Shown in pieces: positions 38,893 through 50,279 of a stretch of 64,000 nt of DNA (its first letter is position 1; each line of letters starts with the position of its first letter). A model generated the notes under the pieces. It did no database searches, was not told the origin of the DNA, and was given only the letters and a program-made list of their open reading frames with translations. The stretch is from Datisca glomerata (lineage: Eukaryota > Streptophyta > Magnoliopsida > Cucurbitales > Datiscaceae). The stretch spans positions 930,001 to 994,000 of the forward strand of contig QANY01000291.1 in NCBI GenBank assembly GCA_003255025.1. Direction: 5' to 3'. A program made the position numbers and the translations under genes.

Positions 38893-39146
38893 GTGTTCAG
38901 CGACTCCGATCTAGAAAATGACGAGCACCACAACGATGCCCTCATTATTTCAATTCAGGTTGGCAACTGTTTGTTAAGGAGAGTCTTGGTAGACGATGGA
39001 AGTCCAGTGAACATTCAATATCAGGCAACCGTGGAGAAAATGTCCATGGGCGATCAAAAATTACAAGGAACATCACAACCATTGATCGGGTTCAACATAA
39101 TCGTTAGCTATTCAGAAGGAACTCTAACGCTCTTAGTAAGCGTAGA
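38893..39146 (+). pseudogene. Gypsy aspartic protease fragment
   Basis: Reads MFSDSDLENDEHHNDALIIS, then LLRRVLVDDGSPVNIQYQAT. The usual Tat-type active-site context is VLIDxGSSA; here it is VDDGSPV. The reading ends at 39146 at the junction with the LINE fragment. Confidence 0.75.
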
Positions 39147-39935
39147 ATAGGATCAGTCAACTCAGAATTAAATTGAGGTAGAGAGGGATTACCAGATTTT
39201 TTTAGATTTGCTTCATAATGGGCAATCCAAGCTTTTTCACCTCTCTGCCATGTTCTAATCGGGTCCACGAGAGTACCTTCAAACACAAAACTACATCTAT
39301 CCTTCCAAATTTGCCAACAAATAAAGCATAAAGAGAAACATAATCCTTACCTCCATCCGAGTGATTTATTAGTTCTAAAATTCTGGATTAAATCCAATCT
39401 TTAAAAGTTTTTGAAATCAAAGAAATAGCTCTCAACTGAAACCAAGAACTATGCCAAACCAAATTTGCCCACTTACAACCAACTAGTAAATGAAAAATAG
39501 ATTCTTCCTCAACTAAACATGTTGGACAACAAGTATTATCAGATATATTTCTATTTTTAGAACAAGTTTGGCTGAAATATAACCTAGAGATGCTTTCCAA
39601 ATGAATAGCTTTAGTTTTGGGGGGATATTAGCCTTCCAAATAATTTTCTAGAATAAAGGAGGAATTATATTAGATGTGGAAGGAAAATCAGAACCAGTAG
39701 ATAATTTATCTTCATGAATAGCATTTCTGTTTTATGGCCAAACATAAGAATCTTTGATAGCTATTCTAGGAAGATTAATGGATAATAATCTTAGCAATCC
39801 AACAAGAAAAAAATGATATATTTTGTTAGATTCCCAAACATTTCCATTCACAGAGATAATGTTAGAAACAATAACTATATCCTGATTTCTAAAAAATTCT
39901 AAATTTCTATAGTTAGGAAGCCACCTGTCTCATAA
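39147..39935 (-). mobile_element. LINE 3' fragment (RT C-terminus and zf-RVT)
   Basis: On the minus strand, 39660-39600 reads KIIWKANIPPKLKLFIWKA. The zinc-binding RVT domain (39600-39388) follows with CCPTCLVEEESIFHLLVGCK and WANLVW; then IWKDRCSFVFEGTLVDPIRT and WQRGEKAWIAHYE to about 39150. It is truncated at its 5' side, has stops upstream, and no poly(A) tail is visible at 39147. Confidence 0.8.
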
Positions 39936-40307
39936 GGATATTAATCAAAAGAGGTGCGAGAACTCTGAACTGGACCTGTACGAGAAAGAATGCCGAGAGT
40001 GGAATAAAAAAGAATTACTTCTCTTACAAAAAATGAAGAGTTAAAACAATAACTGAAAGTAGTTAACGAGCATCTAGAATATGATTTGGAAGTTTCAAGG
40101 GCATTATCAGAAGAAAAGAGAAGGCTTAAACGAGAAAATTCTTAGCTAGATAAAGAAGTTCAAGGGAAGATTGAAGATGTCAAAAGAGTTAAAAAGGAAT
40201 GTAAAAATTCACAGGACTTATCTAATACTCACAAAGTTGACGTTGCTCAACTGAAAGATGAAAATGATTCTCTACACAAACTTACAAGGGTTTTAGAGAG
40301 TAACATA

Positions 40308-41538
40308 CACTACAAGAAAAATATCATTTCGTGATGGTTATATGCTAGTGGTTACGGCAACTGCCGGCAAAACAAAATGGTGAGGATGTTCGGCGGTGGT
40401 TATTAAAAACCACCGCTAAAAATATTTTTTAGGTCCCTTCCTCTAAGTTGAAGGGCTCTGATTCTTCCCCCGCTTTGTACCTTAGGTCATCCTGCCTGTC
40501 TCCTTGTAATTGCTATTGATCTGCGATCTTTCAATCTTTTCTGCATCTTTTTTCCTTGCAGATCCTAAAGTGGTTATTGAGCAGATACGAGCCGCGGCCT
40601 GGTCACTTTTTATTGTTTTCACTCCTTCTGGGGATGGGTTTTTTAACACTTGGTAGAATGTTGAGGGTACAACTTTCATTTTGTGGAGCCAAGTCCTACC
40701 TAGGATTGCGTTGTATGGGGAAGTTGTTATCAGTACCACGAACTTACTCATATGGTTAAACGAGGTATGATGTCTAAGGAATATGCACTTTATGTAATTA
40801 TAAATTATGTTTATTCCTACACTAATATTAATTTTGTTCATTTGTATGTCTTTGTAGGATTCTGGAGCTCCCTAAACTTCATGATCTTCGTTCCATGGTG
40901 ATTGAAGATATTACTTTTTCTTATCTTTGAACTGATATTAATTTTGCTTTTGTATTTGCAAATGTTTGAATTGAATTATATTATAACTCTGAATTGATTC
41001 TTATTCTTTGTTGGATGTAACATGAATTGAATTTAGATATTATACTCTAGAATTGTTATGTTATAATTCTGTTTGGAGAATTTAATTTTATGAAAATTGA
41101 TGGATTTTGGATCTGTAGTATAGAATATTTTGTGAAATAGGTAGTTTTTAAAATGTTGAGATGTTCGAAAAAGAAAAGAGAGGCTGCGCAAATTTAAAAC
41201 TTATAGCGGTTGTTTTATGTATAAATACTGGCGGTTTTAAATGTCGGTAAAATAGAACAAATTTTTTTATTTTTCATATTTGCCGGTGGTTTAATCCGCC
41301 GCTATAATTGATTTTTTTTTTATAAATCTGCAGGCGGTTGTAAGCCCCAGAAATGGTATGACAGTACCGTCACCGCTAAAAAAGTATTTTGTCGGTACTT
41401 AGTGAAACCGCTGCTAAAAATACTTGCAACGGTGACTTAGGCGGCGTTTTAGAAACTACCGCATGGTTTTCTGGCGGTGGTTAAAATCGACGCCATAGCA
41501 CTAAAAAACCACCGCAATAGCACATTTTTCCTGTAGTG
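40308..41538. mobile_element. Non-autonomous CACTA element (1231 bp)
   Basis: Left end CACTACAAGAAAAATATCAT, right end reversed CACTACAGGAAAAATGTGCT. Subterminal repeats of the GGCGGTGGTT/AACCACCGC type fill both ends. Flanking triplets are ATA and ACA (one mismatch from a 3-bp duplication). It has no transposase; a gypsy-derived protease fragment lies inside on the minus strand. Confidence 0.92.
40482..40841 (-). pseudogene. Gypsy protease-region fragment carried inside the CACTA element
   Basis: The minus-strand frame reads FVVLITTSPYNAILGRTWLH, KMKVVPSTFYQVL, then GVKTIKSDQAAARIC. This is the conserved SPYNAILGR.WL..M.A.PST block after the protease of Tat-type gypsy elements. It lies wholly within the CACTA termini. 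Confidence 0.85.
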
Positions 41539-42379
41539 ACAATGGAAAATAAAACTTTTTTACATCAATCAGAAGCACAAAATACATCCACAATGAAGAT
41601 TATCAATAGCTTAATAGTTGAGGAGCAGATGTTTGAATTAACTAATGAGAAGAATCGACTTCAGAAAGTAATGGAGCGTCTAAAACACAAAGCATAAGCA
41701 TATGAAAGGGCAATGAAGATAATGAATAGGGATAATGAAGTGTTATAAAGGGAAGGTGAGCTTTTAAAGCAAGGTTATCAAGACATTCACCAGAAATCTG
41801 AATGAATGATGGATATAGTTAGAGGCATGGCTAGAAATTTAGAGATGATGACTGAGGATGCTACAATTTTAGAAGAAAGAGTATTGCCCATGCATTTATG
41901 GAGAAGATTTGATCGATTCTGAATGATGATACGCATAGATTTAGGGTGTTTAGGCAAATTCTTCTGATTGGAATGTAATAGATTGCTACGTTATGGTTGC
42001 TTTGAAATGAAAGACTTTGTTACCTTCATTTATTACATCACTATTTGGTTCTTATATTTATATTTATTTTTATTTCTTTATGGCATACAATGTATTATGT
42101 ATTTACTTTCTTGGAAACAAATATAAAAATAATAGGCTAATTGATTTTATTTATTGCATTACAAGATAAAGATTTCAAAAATAGCCCATCAACTTCGTCA
42201 TCCCTATAGAACACGATCCCTATAGAACACGAGCTCAAGCTAGAATCATGGATGAGCAAGAGAGAGCAATCATGAGAGAAAATGAAATAAGAATTTAGGG
42301 AGCTGAAAGAGTGACCAGGGTCCTAGAACTCCTAGACTAGAGTCCTGAAAGGAAAAGCCTATCTTGAGAGTCTGCAAGG

Positions 42380-43370
42380 GGGATAATTCAACACAAGATC
42401 AACTTTTAAATGATACCCCACTATACCCTCATGGGTTCACTGCAACCTATCAACGTCATCAGATAGATCAATTTCAGTATGCTTCGTCGCTGCTGGTAAA
42501 TATGCAACTCCAAATGCTCAGAAAATGATACATTCGGGAAAAACTGGATACAACACACTAACGCTGGCACCTGGCCATAACCAAGCTTTCACTCTACAAG
42601 ATGGACATGCTAATGATCCAATCATCATACCCGATGTTGATGACTCAAAAGAGCAGAGGCCTATTACTAAGCCAAGCAAAAATCCACTATCAAGAGATAA
42701 GTTGGATTTTCTAGAGGAGAGATTGGGCGCTATTGAAGGATCAAATATATGTGGTACCATTGATGCCACATAATTATGTTTGGTCCCAGATGTAAGCATC
42801 CTCACAAATTCAAACTACCTAAGTTTGAAAAGTATAATGGTAGTACATGCCCTAGAAGTCACCTTATTATGTACTGCAGAAAGATGGCTGCTTGTATGAT
42901 GATAAGCTGCTGATTCTTATCTTTCAAGATAGCCTGATGGGGCTGCATCTCAGTGATACATTTAGTTGGATAGCCAACATATTCGGATGTGAAAAGATTT
43001 AGCTAACACTTTCTTGAGACATTACAAGTATAACATATACATAGCTCTTGATCATTTTGATCTGCAAATATTGGAGAAAAAGCTACTAAAAGCTTTAAAG
43101 AATATGCGTAAAAGTGGAGGGAATTAGCTGCTCAAGTACAACCCATCTTGTTAGAATAAAAGATGGCTGCAATGTTCATCAATACCTTGAGATATCAATT
43201 CTATGATAGGATGATTGGAAATGCTTCAAACAACTTCTCTGATATTATAGTGATTGGTGAAAGAATAGAATATGTGATAAAGAATGGCATAATTTTTTAG
43301 GCTGTATCAGATGCATCTTCTATAAAAAAAGGGGCTGCCATCGAAGCGAAAAGAAGGAGACATACAAAAA
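42380..43370 (+). pseudogene. Gag relic of gypsy element 2
   Basis: 42525-42773 gives LSRDKLDFLEERLGAIEGSN and CGTIDAT, then a stop. Broken pieces follow: LKYN/KFEKYNG-like, CPRSHLIMYCRKMAA, SFKEYA, WRELAAQVQPILLE, MFINTLRYQFYDRMIGNASN and NFSDIIVIGERIEY. Many stops; it differs from the gag at 37.7 kb. Confidence 0.8.
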
Positions 43371-43785
43371 ATCAATTTTAGATACCCATTATAAGATGTG
43401 GACCCCGGGCCGGGCTTTTCTTTAAGTATAATGAAGGACCCAAATATGCAACATCATATGTGGTAAATACTCGCAAGTGCCATACAATTATCAGTCCCAA
43501 CAATCAACATTTCAGAACAACCCAAGATCCGGTATGAAACCACTAAATCAACTGTAAAATGTTGGTCATATTGATCATCCTTAAAGGGGAAATAGGAATA
43601 ACCAACGGTTTGTTCAATATGACCCAATTCTGATGCCTTATACGAGACTCTTATCACAATTAATACAGAAATAACCGGTTGGTGTCGGTTCCTTACGAGC
43701 CTCTCCAGCCACCAAATCCTAGGTGGTATTTATCCAACTGCTTGATGCGATTATCATGCTGGGCAATGAGAAATTCAACTAAAAA

Positions 43786-44640
43786 TTGAAAACCTTTGAG
43801 ACTGCAAACACCACATTTATCGCCGATGAAAAACTCCTTCCAGTTCTGAGCCCATCAAGAACATCTTTAATGATTGCAAAATTGATGATAAAAATGGGGT
43901 ATAGGCCAAGCAAAAGACTCGGGAAAGAGAATCAATGCATAAATAAATTAATTCAGTGTGAAACGAATGATCAAAAGTACGGACTGGAGTACAAACCAAG
44001 CAAGGCTGACAAAGGAAGAATGGAAGCTTAAAAAAAGGAAAAAAGGATTGCTAGGCTAAAAAATAGGGAACCTGAGATGGAAATGATGATCATACCACAT
44101 ATTTCTAAATCCTTCATAAGTAGTGGAATTTCATCTAAAGTTCTATCAGAAGGATGGAATGACAATTGCTATAAAGCTTTTGAGAAAATGAAGCAATATT
44201 TGCAAAGTCCACTTGTACTTATGCCTCCAACTCCAGGACAGCCACTTATTTTATATTTGACGGTTCCTGAAAAGTCAATGGAATGTGTGCTAGGTCAATA
44301 TGACACATGTGGGAGGAAAGAGCAAGTTATATACTATTTAAGAAAAATGTTCACAAATAATGAGGCTAACTATTATATGTTGGAGAAAACATGTTATGCA
44401 TTAGCTTGGGCTGCTCATCGGCTTATGAAGTATATGATGTATTATACCACGTGGCTAATTTCAAAGATGGACCCAATCAAATATATTTTTGAGAAGCCTT
44501 CACTCTCTGGGAGAATCGCTAAATGGCAAGTTTTGCTGACAGAATACGAATTAGCTATATCACCAGAAAGGAGTAAGGGGAAGTGCACTCGCTGATTATT
44601 TGAAAGATCAACCAATGTAAGATTACAAGACTATGTTGTT
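43786..44640 (+). pseudogene. Pol relic: G-patch-like linker, RT core deleted, RNase H
   Basis: 43786-44031 has LMIAKLMIKMGYRPSKRLGK, the glycine-patch-like linker. 44077-44595 runs from HISKSFISSGIS directly to GWNDNCYKAFEKMKQYLQSP, then PPTPGQPLILYLTVPEKSME, LEKTCYALAWAAHRLMKYMM and GRIAKWQVLLTEYE. The palm and fingers of reverse transcriptase that should separate SFISSG from W..C..AFE are missing, with the frame kept open. Confidence 0.85.
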
Positions 44641-46470
44641 TGATTTCCCTGATGAAAATGTTTAAGTGATATTTAAGAATGAAGAAGAATCTTCGGGCTT
44701 AGAATTATAGATAATGTTATTTGATGGAGCATCTAACGATGTAGGACATATAATTAGGGCAATCCTCATATGTCATGAGGGAGAGTTTTTTTTTTTCATT
44801 TATGAAAAAACTATATTTTGACTCTATAAATAATGTGGTAGAATATGAAGCATGTACTATGAGAATTCAAGTGGCTTGCAGTATGAAGATAAGAAACCTT
44901 CAAGTATATAAAGATTCATTACAAAATTGATACCATATAACATATATATAACTGAGTTAAGCCATACTTTTGAGAAAATCTCTTTTCATCATATGTACCT
45001 ATAGAGAGGACAATCAAATTGTAGATGCATTGGCAACACTGGCTGCTATGTTCTCTACAGACTTCAAAGAAGAAGTTCAGCCTATAAAGATCGAGAAATG
45101 AGATTCTCCCACATACTATTTTTGCATTGAAGAAGAACCTGACAGAAGACCATGGTACCATGATATCAAGCAATATATTAAAAACGGGGAGCATCCGCTT
45201 AAAGCTTTTGAGAATGATAAGCGCACCATTAGAAGATTAGCTATGGGTTTCTTTTTGAAAGGTGAGATGCTGTACAAAAGAGACCATGATATGGTGTGCT
45301 GATATACGAAAGAGGCAAATCAGATTATAGAGGAGATTCATGAAAGAATATGTGATACTTATGCAAATGGTCACATGATGGCTAAACAATTCTTAAGGGC
45401 ATGATACTATCGGTTGACCTAGAGTCTGGTAGCATCAAATACGCCAAGAAATGCCATGCGTCAAATCTATGCGGACAAAATTCATGTGCTAGCATCTTCT
45501 CTACACATCATGGTTGCACCTTGGCCTTTCTCGATGTGGGGTATGGATGTAATTGGACCTATCACACCAAAGACTTCTAATGGGCATCATTTCATTTTGG
45601 TTGCTATAGATTACTTTACTAAATGGGTAGAAGAGGTTTTCTATTCAAATGTAACTAGAAATGCAGTTGTCAGATTCATAAAAAAAGAGATAATTTGTCG
45701 TTATGGTTTGCCAGAAAGGATCATCACCGATAATGCGAAGAGTTTGAATAAAAAGATGATGAGAGAATCATGTGAGTAATCCAAAATCAAGCATCACAAT
45801 TTAGCTCCCTATCATCCAAAGATGAATGGAGCGGTAGAAGCAACCAATGAAAACATAAAAAAGATTATAGAGAAGATGATAGAAATTTATAAAGATTAGC
45901 ATGAGATTCTGCCTTTTGCACTACATGGATACTGCACCTCAATTCTTACTTCAACCGGGGCAACGCCATTTTCTTTAGTATATGGTATGGAAGCAATCCT
46001 TTTAGTTGAAGTTGAAATTCCTTCTCTCAGGGTCTTAATGGAAGCCAAGTTAGAAGAGGCATAATGGGTGCAGGCATGATTTGCGTAGTTGAATTTCATC
46101 GAAGAAAAAGCTGGCCTCATTATGTAGAGGGAAACTATATCAAAGAAAAATGATGCAAGTTTATGATAAAAAGTTACATCCTCGATATTTTTGTGAAGGA
46201 GATTTAGTGCTAAAAAAGATTCTCCTATATTAGAAGGATCACCGTGAGAAGTGGACCCCAAACTACGAAGGAACCTTTGTAGTTAATAAGGCGTTCTCGG
46301 GAGGTGCACTCATTTTAACTAATATGGATGGAGATGAGTTACCACATCCAATAAATTCTGATGCAGTCAAGAAATATTTTGTTAAAGGTGAAGAGGAAGA
46401 AAGTGTATTTGATCACTCTAAGTATGAGAAATGCGATGTTGGGCATGATGCTTTTTATTTTCAAAAGAGT
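44640..46470 (+). pseudogene. Second RNase H/integrase relic of gypsy element 2
   Basis: 44700-45400 has broken RNase H and zinc-binding pieces with many stops. The integrase core is clear from 45456: APWPFSMWGMDVIGPITPKT, FTKWVEEVFYSNVT, CRYGLPERIITDNAKSLNKK, stop at 45777, then NLAPYHPKMNGAVEATNENI and GATPFSLVYGMEAILLVEVE. D, D and E of the catalytic triad are visible, but stops break the frame. Confidence 0.88.
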
Positions 46471-46856
46471 CGTCTCAAATGCTGAAGAAATTATTGTCCT
46501 TTATCAATAAATAGCCTTTTTAGTTTCCATGCGCTCATTCTTTTTATTTTTCTACATATACTCTCTCTTTCAGTTTAATTATTCCATATATACTCTATCT
46601 TTCTATTTATTTCTACATATTTCTCCCATAACACCAATCATATAGAGAATATAGAGAATATGTTGAGTACTCTTGAAATGACTTAAAGCATAAAGTTAGC
46701 TAAGGTGAAAGTTAATTAATATATGTCCAAAAAAATGGGTTTAAGTTCATGGTGAAAACGTGAAATGGCGGCATGAGATTCACGTCAACATTTAGGGCCT
46801 GTGTTAATCAAGCTTTAACTTACATGGAGCATGTTTATTTTATTTTGATCAATATG

Positions 46857-47670
46857 ATTAAATTGAACCCGACTCGATCGCGGTCGAAACTCAGTGTCAG
46901 CGCATGGTCTGTTTCAATCAATATGGTTAAATCGAACTCGACTCGATCGCTATCGAAGCCTGGAGACAGCACCAGGTCCATTATTTTTTTATTTTTGGTT
47001 AAATCAAACCCGACTCAGTCACGGTCGAAGCCTGGTATCAGTGCCTGATCCGTTTCAATCAATATGGTTAAATCGAAATCGACTCGGTCGCAATCGAAAA
47101 CTGGTGTCAACACCATGTCCATTTTTTGTTAAATCAAACCCGACTCAGTCGCGGTCGAACCTCAGTGTCAGCGCCTGGTCCGTTTCAATCAATTTAGTTA
47201 AATCGAATCTGACTCGATCGCGGTCAAAACATGGTGTCAGCGCCAAGTCCTTTTTTTATTTACAATTAAATCAAACCTGACTCAGTCGCGGTTGATGCCT
47301 GGTGTCAACGCCAGGTCTGATTTTTCTTTTTCGATTAAATCGAACCTGACTCAGTCACGGTTGAAGCTCGATGTCAGCACATCCGTTTCAATCAATATGA
47401 TTTAATTGAACTCGACTCGGTCATGGTTGAAGCCTGGTGTCAACGCCAAGTCCTTTTTTCATTTTTAGTTAAATCAAACTCGACTTAGTCGTGGTCGAAG
47501 CCTGGTGTCAGCACTAGGTCCCTTTTTTTATTTTCTGTGAAATTGAACCAGACTTAGTCGAGTCAAAGCCTGCGTTTATCCATGTCCATTTTCATTTTAT
47601 TTTCAGTTAAATCCAACCTAACCCAATCGAGGTTGAAGCATGTGTTTATCCATGTTCTCATTTCTCATCC
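46857..47670. repeat. Tandem repeat, ~68-bp units, about 12 copies, 3' of integrase
   Basis: Units start GGTTAAATCGAACCCGACTC, continue GGTCGCGGTCGAAGCCTGGT, GTCAGCGCCAGGTCC and end in a T-rich or TTTCAATCAATAT spacer. Starts fall at about 46857, 46924, 46999, 47065, 47129, 47207, 47265, 47332, 47398, 47467, 47527 and 47606. Open frames across them are by-products. Confidence 0.93.
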
Positions 47671-47735
47671 TGGTCAAAATACTTATCTACGCATTTGTAC
47701 ACCTCCTAAGTTTAGGAGAGTGAACAAATGGGTAC

Positions 47736-49050
47736 TGTAGATACTGTATTCTATCCAGGTTAATGTTTTCAGGCCTAGTTGTTGTTGGTCCAATTTCAAA
47801 GTCCAAGAAAAATATCCAAAATCTAAAAAATATAAAAATACAAAATAAAAATAAAAATATTAATATTAAATTAGTAATATAAAGAAAATAATAAAAAATG
47901 AAGTAAATTTAGAAAAAAGGAGAAAATAAAATGCTTAAGGAAGGATTTTGTTTTAATGAAAAATCTCAATTTTTTTTTTATCTAAAATCATGAAGTATTC
48001 CAAAAACTTTCTCTTAATCATCAAGCAATATTAAGAGAAAGGAAAGTTTTTTTTTGAAAAATAAGAGAAGGAAAGTTGCCATTTCATTTCTTGTAATGAA
48101 GATCTAAAGCATTAATAGTGAGATTGTTGGAGATACTCTAGGGAAAATTAGAACCTCACCCTATAAATAAAGGAGGGGACAACCCAAAAAGAAAAAAAGA
48201 GAGGGTGATTTATAGAGGAACAATATTTTGTTGGAGAGAGAATCAAACCAAAAGAAGAAATAATAGAGAGGGAAGTCAAGAAAGAGAAGTTGAAACATTA
48301 TAAGAAATCAATTGGAGAAGAAAATTGAAAAGGCCAAGCTTCGTAGGGGAAGCAAGTTTTGAGTTCAAAATGTTGGTCAAAATCTAATCATTGACTTTTT
48401 AATGCTGGGACCCCTCTCCAATGCCGGGAAAAAGTTTCCTGGTATTGATGCGGGAAGTCTTCCTATCCGTTAGATAAGATAAGGAGACTCGTAGCTGTTA
48501 GATTAAAAAAGAGTAGAGAAAAAGATATTACCAGTTGAATGAGTTGCAGGTTACCACCTTTTCTCTTTCTTCGAAAGCTTTCTCCTTCAAAAGCTTAACT
48601 CCATAGCTTCACAAAACTCAGTCAAGACCACGCGATTTTCACCCCTAAGCTTCAGGCTCTCTCAATTCGTCGTCTAGGCTCTCTCTGCATTCGTCGTCTA
48701 GGCACTCTCTGCATTTGTCGTCCAGGCTCTCTGTGTGTTTTTCATCCTTGCTTTCTCTCCGTCGTGTCTCTCTCTCTCTTAATGTTCATCATCGGTGCTC
48801 TCTTTCCATCATTGACTTTCTTTCTTCATCATCAGTGATTCTCTCTGCGTCGTTGGTGCTCTCTCTTGGTCATCGCTGTTCTCTCTCGGTCATCGGTGCT
48901 CTCTCTCATGAAGTAGGGTTTTGGTTCAGTAAGTTTGTGAATCGTTCAAGTTCAACGATAACCAGGTATGATTGAGCTCTCTTCCCTAGATCATTTTTCT
49001 TCCTCTTGTTTGGGAAGTTTCTCATATTTCAGGTAACTTAAGTTTTTGTT
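47736..49050 (+). repeat. 3' LTR of gypsy element 2 (right border approximate)
   Basis: It begins TGTAGATACTGTATTCTATC after the purine-rich AGGAGAGTGAACAAATGGG. It contains a TATA-like box (48161) and a long CT-rich part (48650-48910, CTCTCTCTGCATTCGTCGTC). The end is not defined because the partner LTR is absent. Confidence 0.6.
48160..48173 (+). promoter_or_regulatory. Putative TATA box in the LTR of gypsy element 2
   Basis: CCTATAAATAAAGG followed by GGGGACAACCC. The position inside the LTR fits the promoter of a plant LTR retrotransposon. Confidence 0.55.
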
Positions 49051-49342
49051 CTCCTTATAGGCTATCAAGGTTAAAATAGATTTTTTCAAATGGTTCTATA
49101 TTAATTTGAGATTGTAAAAGGGAATTAATAGGTTTTTTCAAGTTGAAATTCTTTAAAACTAGCATATTTAGTATAAAAGAAGTATTAATTGCAAAAAAAT
49201 TCAAGTGCATTTACAAAACTCGAAATTGTGATGAAGAAGAAGTTGAGGATAAAGATATTTAAAAGGAAGTAAACTCAAGAGTTCACCCAAACACTTCAAA
49301 CAAATTTCCCCATATGATGAATTCTTTACATATATAAACTCT

Positions 49343-49838
49343 TGTTAGATAAATTCTCTTTCAGTATAAACTGTATCTCAATAAATCTCAAGAAATCATG
49401 TTGAACGCATCAAGAATCAATTAACTGTAAAGCAAAAGCGTACCTAAATCCATAGTAGTAGATCACAATATAGAGCCGAGTGGATGACCTTCTAGATCTA
49501 CACGATTCTCTACTAGAGAGTCTCCTTTGATTAAGTCTCTCCATTTTCTCTCTATCGATGAGATATTAGGGAGAATAGAATGATTTTCCTTAATTGTGTG
49601 ACCTGGGGACCATAACCACTTATATACAAATAACATATATGTTATCTATTTTAGCCTATCATAAAAATAGAAATTATCCAAAAGTCTCCACACATCAAAA
49701 GGTCCACATCCTATCAGATATATTAAAACTCAAATTACTAAAATCTTTGATCACTTTTAATTGACTTTAACCTTATTTGACAGTCCACAACACATGATAA
49801 TTCGCATATAAGTCTAACGTTGGATTAAATATCCAACA
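49343..49838 (-). repeat. Left (3') LTR of the copia element
   Basis: TGTTAGATAAATTCTCTTTC to TTGGATTAAATATCCAACA. It includes TACCTAAATCCATAGTAGTA and GATGACCTTCTAGATC, shared with the right LTR. Confidence 0.95.
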
Positions 49839-50279
49839 ATCTTCCACTTGGACTATATGTGTAATCTTATGATTATGCTTTGCAAAAAATAACCGAACGA
49901 GTTCAACATTGCTATCATTACCAAAATGTATCTATAACCAATCCAGTTCATCAATCATACAAACATAGGATCAAAGCGGCATTTGCTACATCAATCATAA
50001 CTCAACCCATCAGTGGTCACATATGTCAATACAAATGAATGAAATGGATTACGATTCGAATGTGTAACACAAAAATTTCACATAATGTGATCTTAAGATG
50101 CCTAGTTCCAACTGGTCCACCAAAAATCTTAATGAGATCAAACCATACCAGAGTCAAAGTATGCATAAATCAAAACTTTATTTCTATAGAAATGACCTCA
50201 AAATATCCATAAACCGAAATAACTGAAAGTCTATCTATAAAGAAGAGCATCCAAAAAATACAAACTCCTACTAAAACCG

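Larger units (their letters stand above)
36861..39146 (+). mobile_element. Tat-type Ty3/gypsy retrotransposon fragment 1: LTR end, gag, protease
   Basis: An LTR-like promoter region (to about 37170) is followed by a leader with CATTTTGGTGCTTTTATTGA and then gag and protease. The element is cut at about 39146, where minus-strand LINE sequence begins; RT, RNase H and integrase of this copy are missing. The same gag family occurs at 58183-59090 on the minus strand. Confidence 0.8.
39955..41935 (+). pseudogene. Coiled-coil upstream ORF of gypsy element 2, interrupted by CACTA
   Basis: Before the CACTA element the frame reads VVNEHLEYDLEVSRALSEEK and AQLKDENDSLHKLTRVLESN. After it come TMENKTFLHQSEAQ, ELTNEKNRLQKVMERLKHK and GMARNLEMMTEDATILEERV. 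The heptad-rich pattern is that of the coiled-coil protein preceding gag in these elements. Stops are present on both sides. Confidence 0.65.
39950..49050 (+). mobile_element. Tat/Ogre-like Ty3/gypsy element 2, lacking its 5' end
   Basis: Order: coiled-coil upstream ORF (split by a CACTA element), gag, G-patch-like linker, RT remnant plus RNase H, integrase, 3' tandem repeats, polypurine stretch, 3' LTR from 47736. An extra ORF before gag and tandem repeats after integrase are known traits of Tat/Ogre elements. No 5' LTR is seen; the coiled-coil ORF starts straight after the LINE fragment. The right LTR border is unresolved. Confidence 0.8.

Noticed and set aside
46773..47280. Two overlapping repeat-protein frames after the integrase
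   Set aside because: They lie over the 68-bp tandem repeats of the gypsy 3' region and have no domain.
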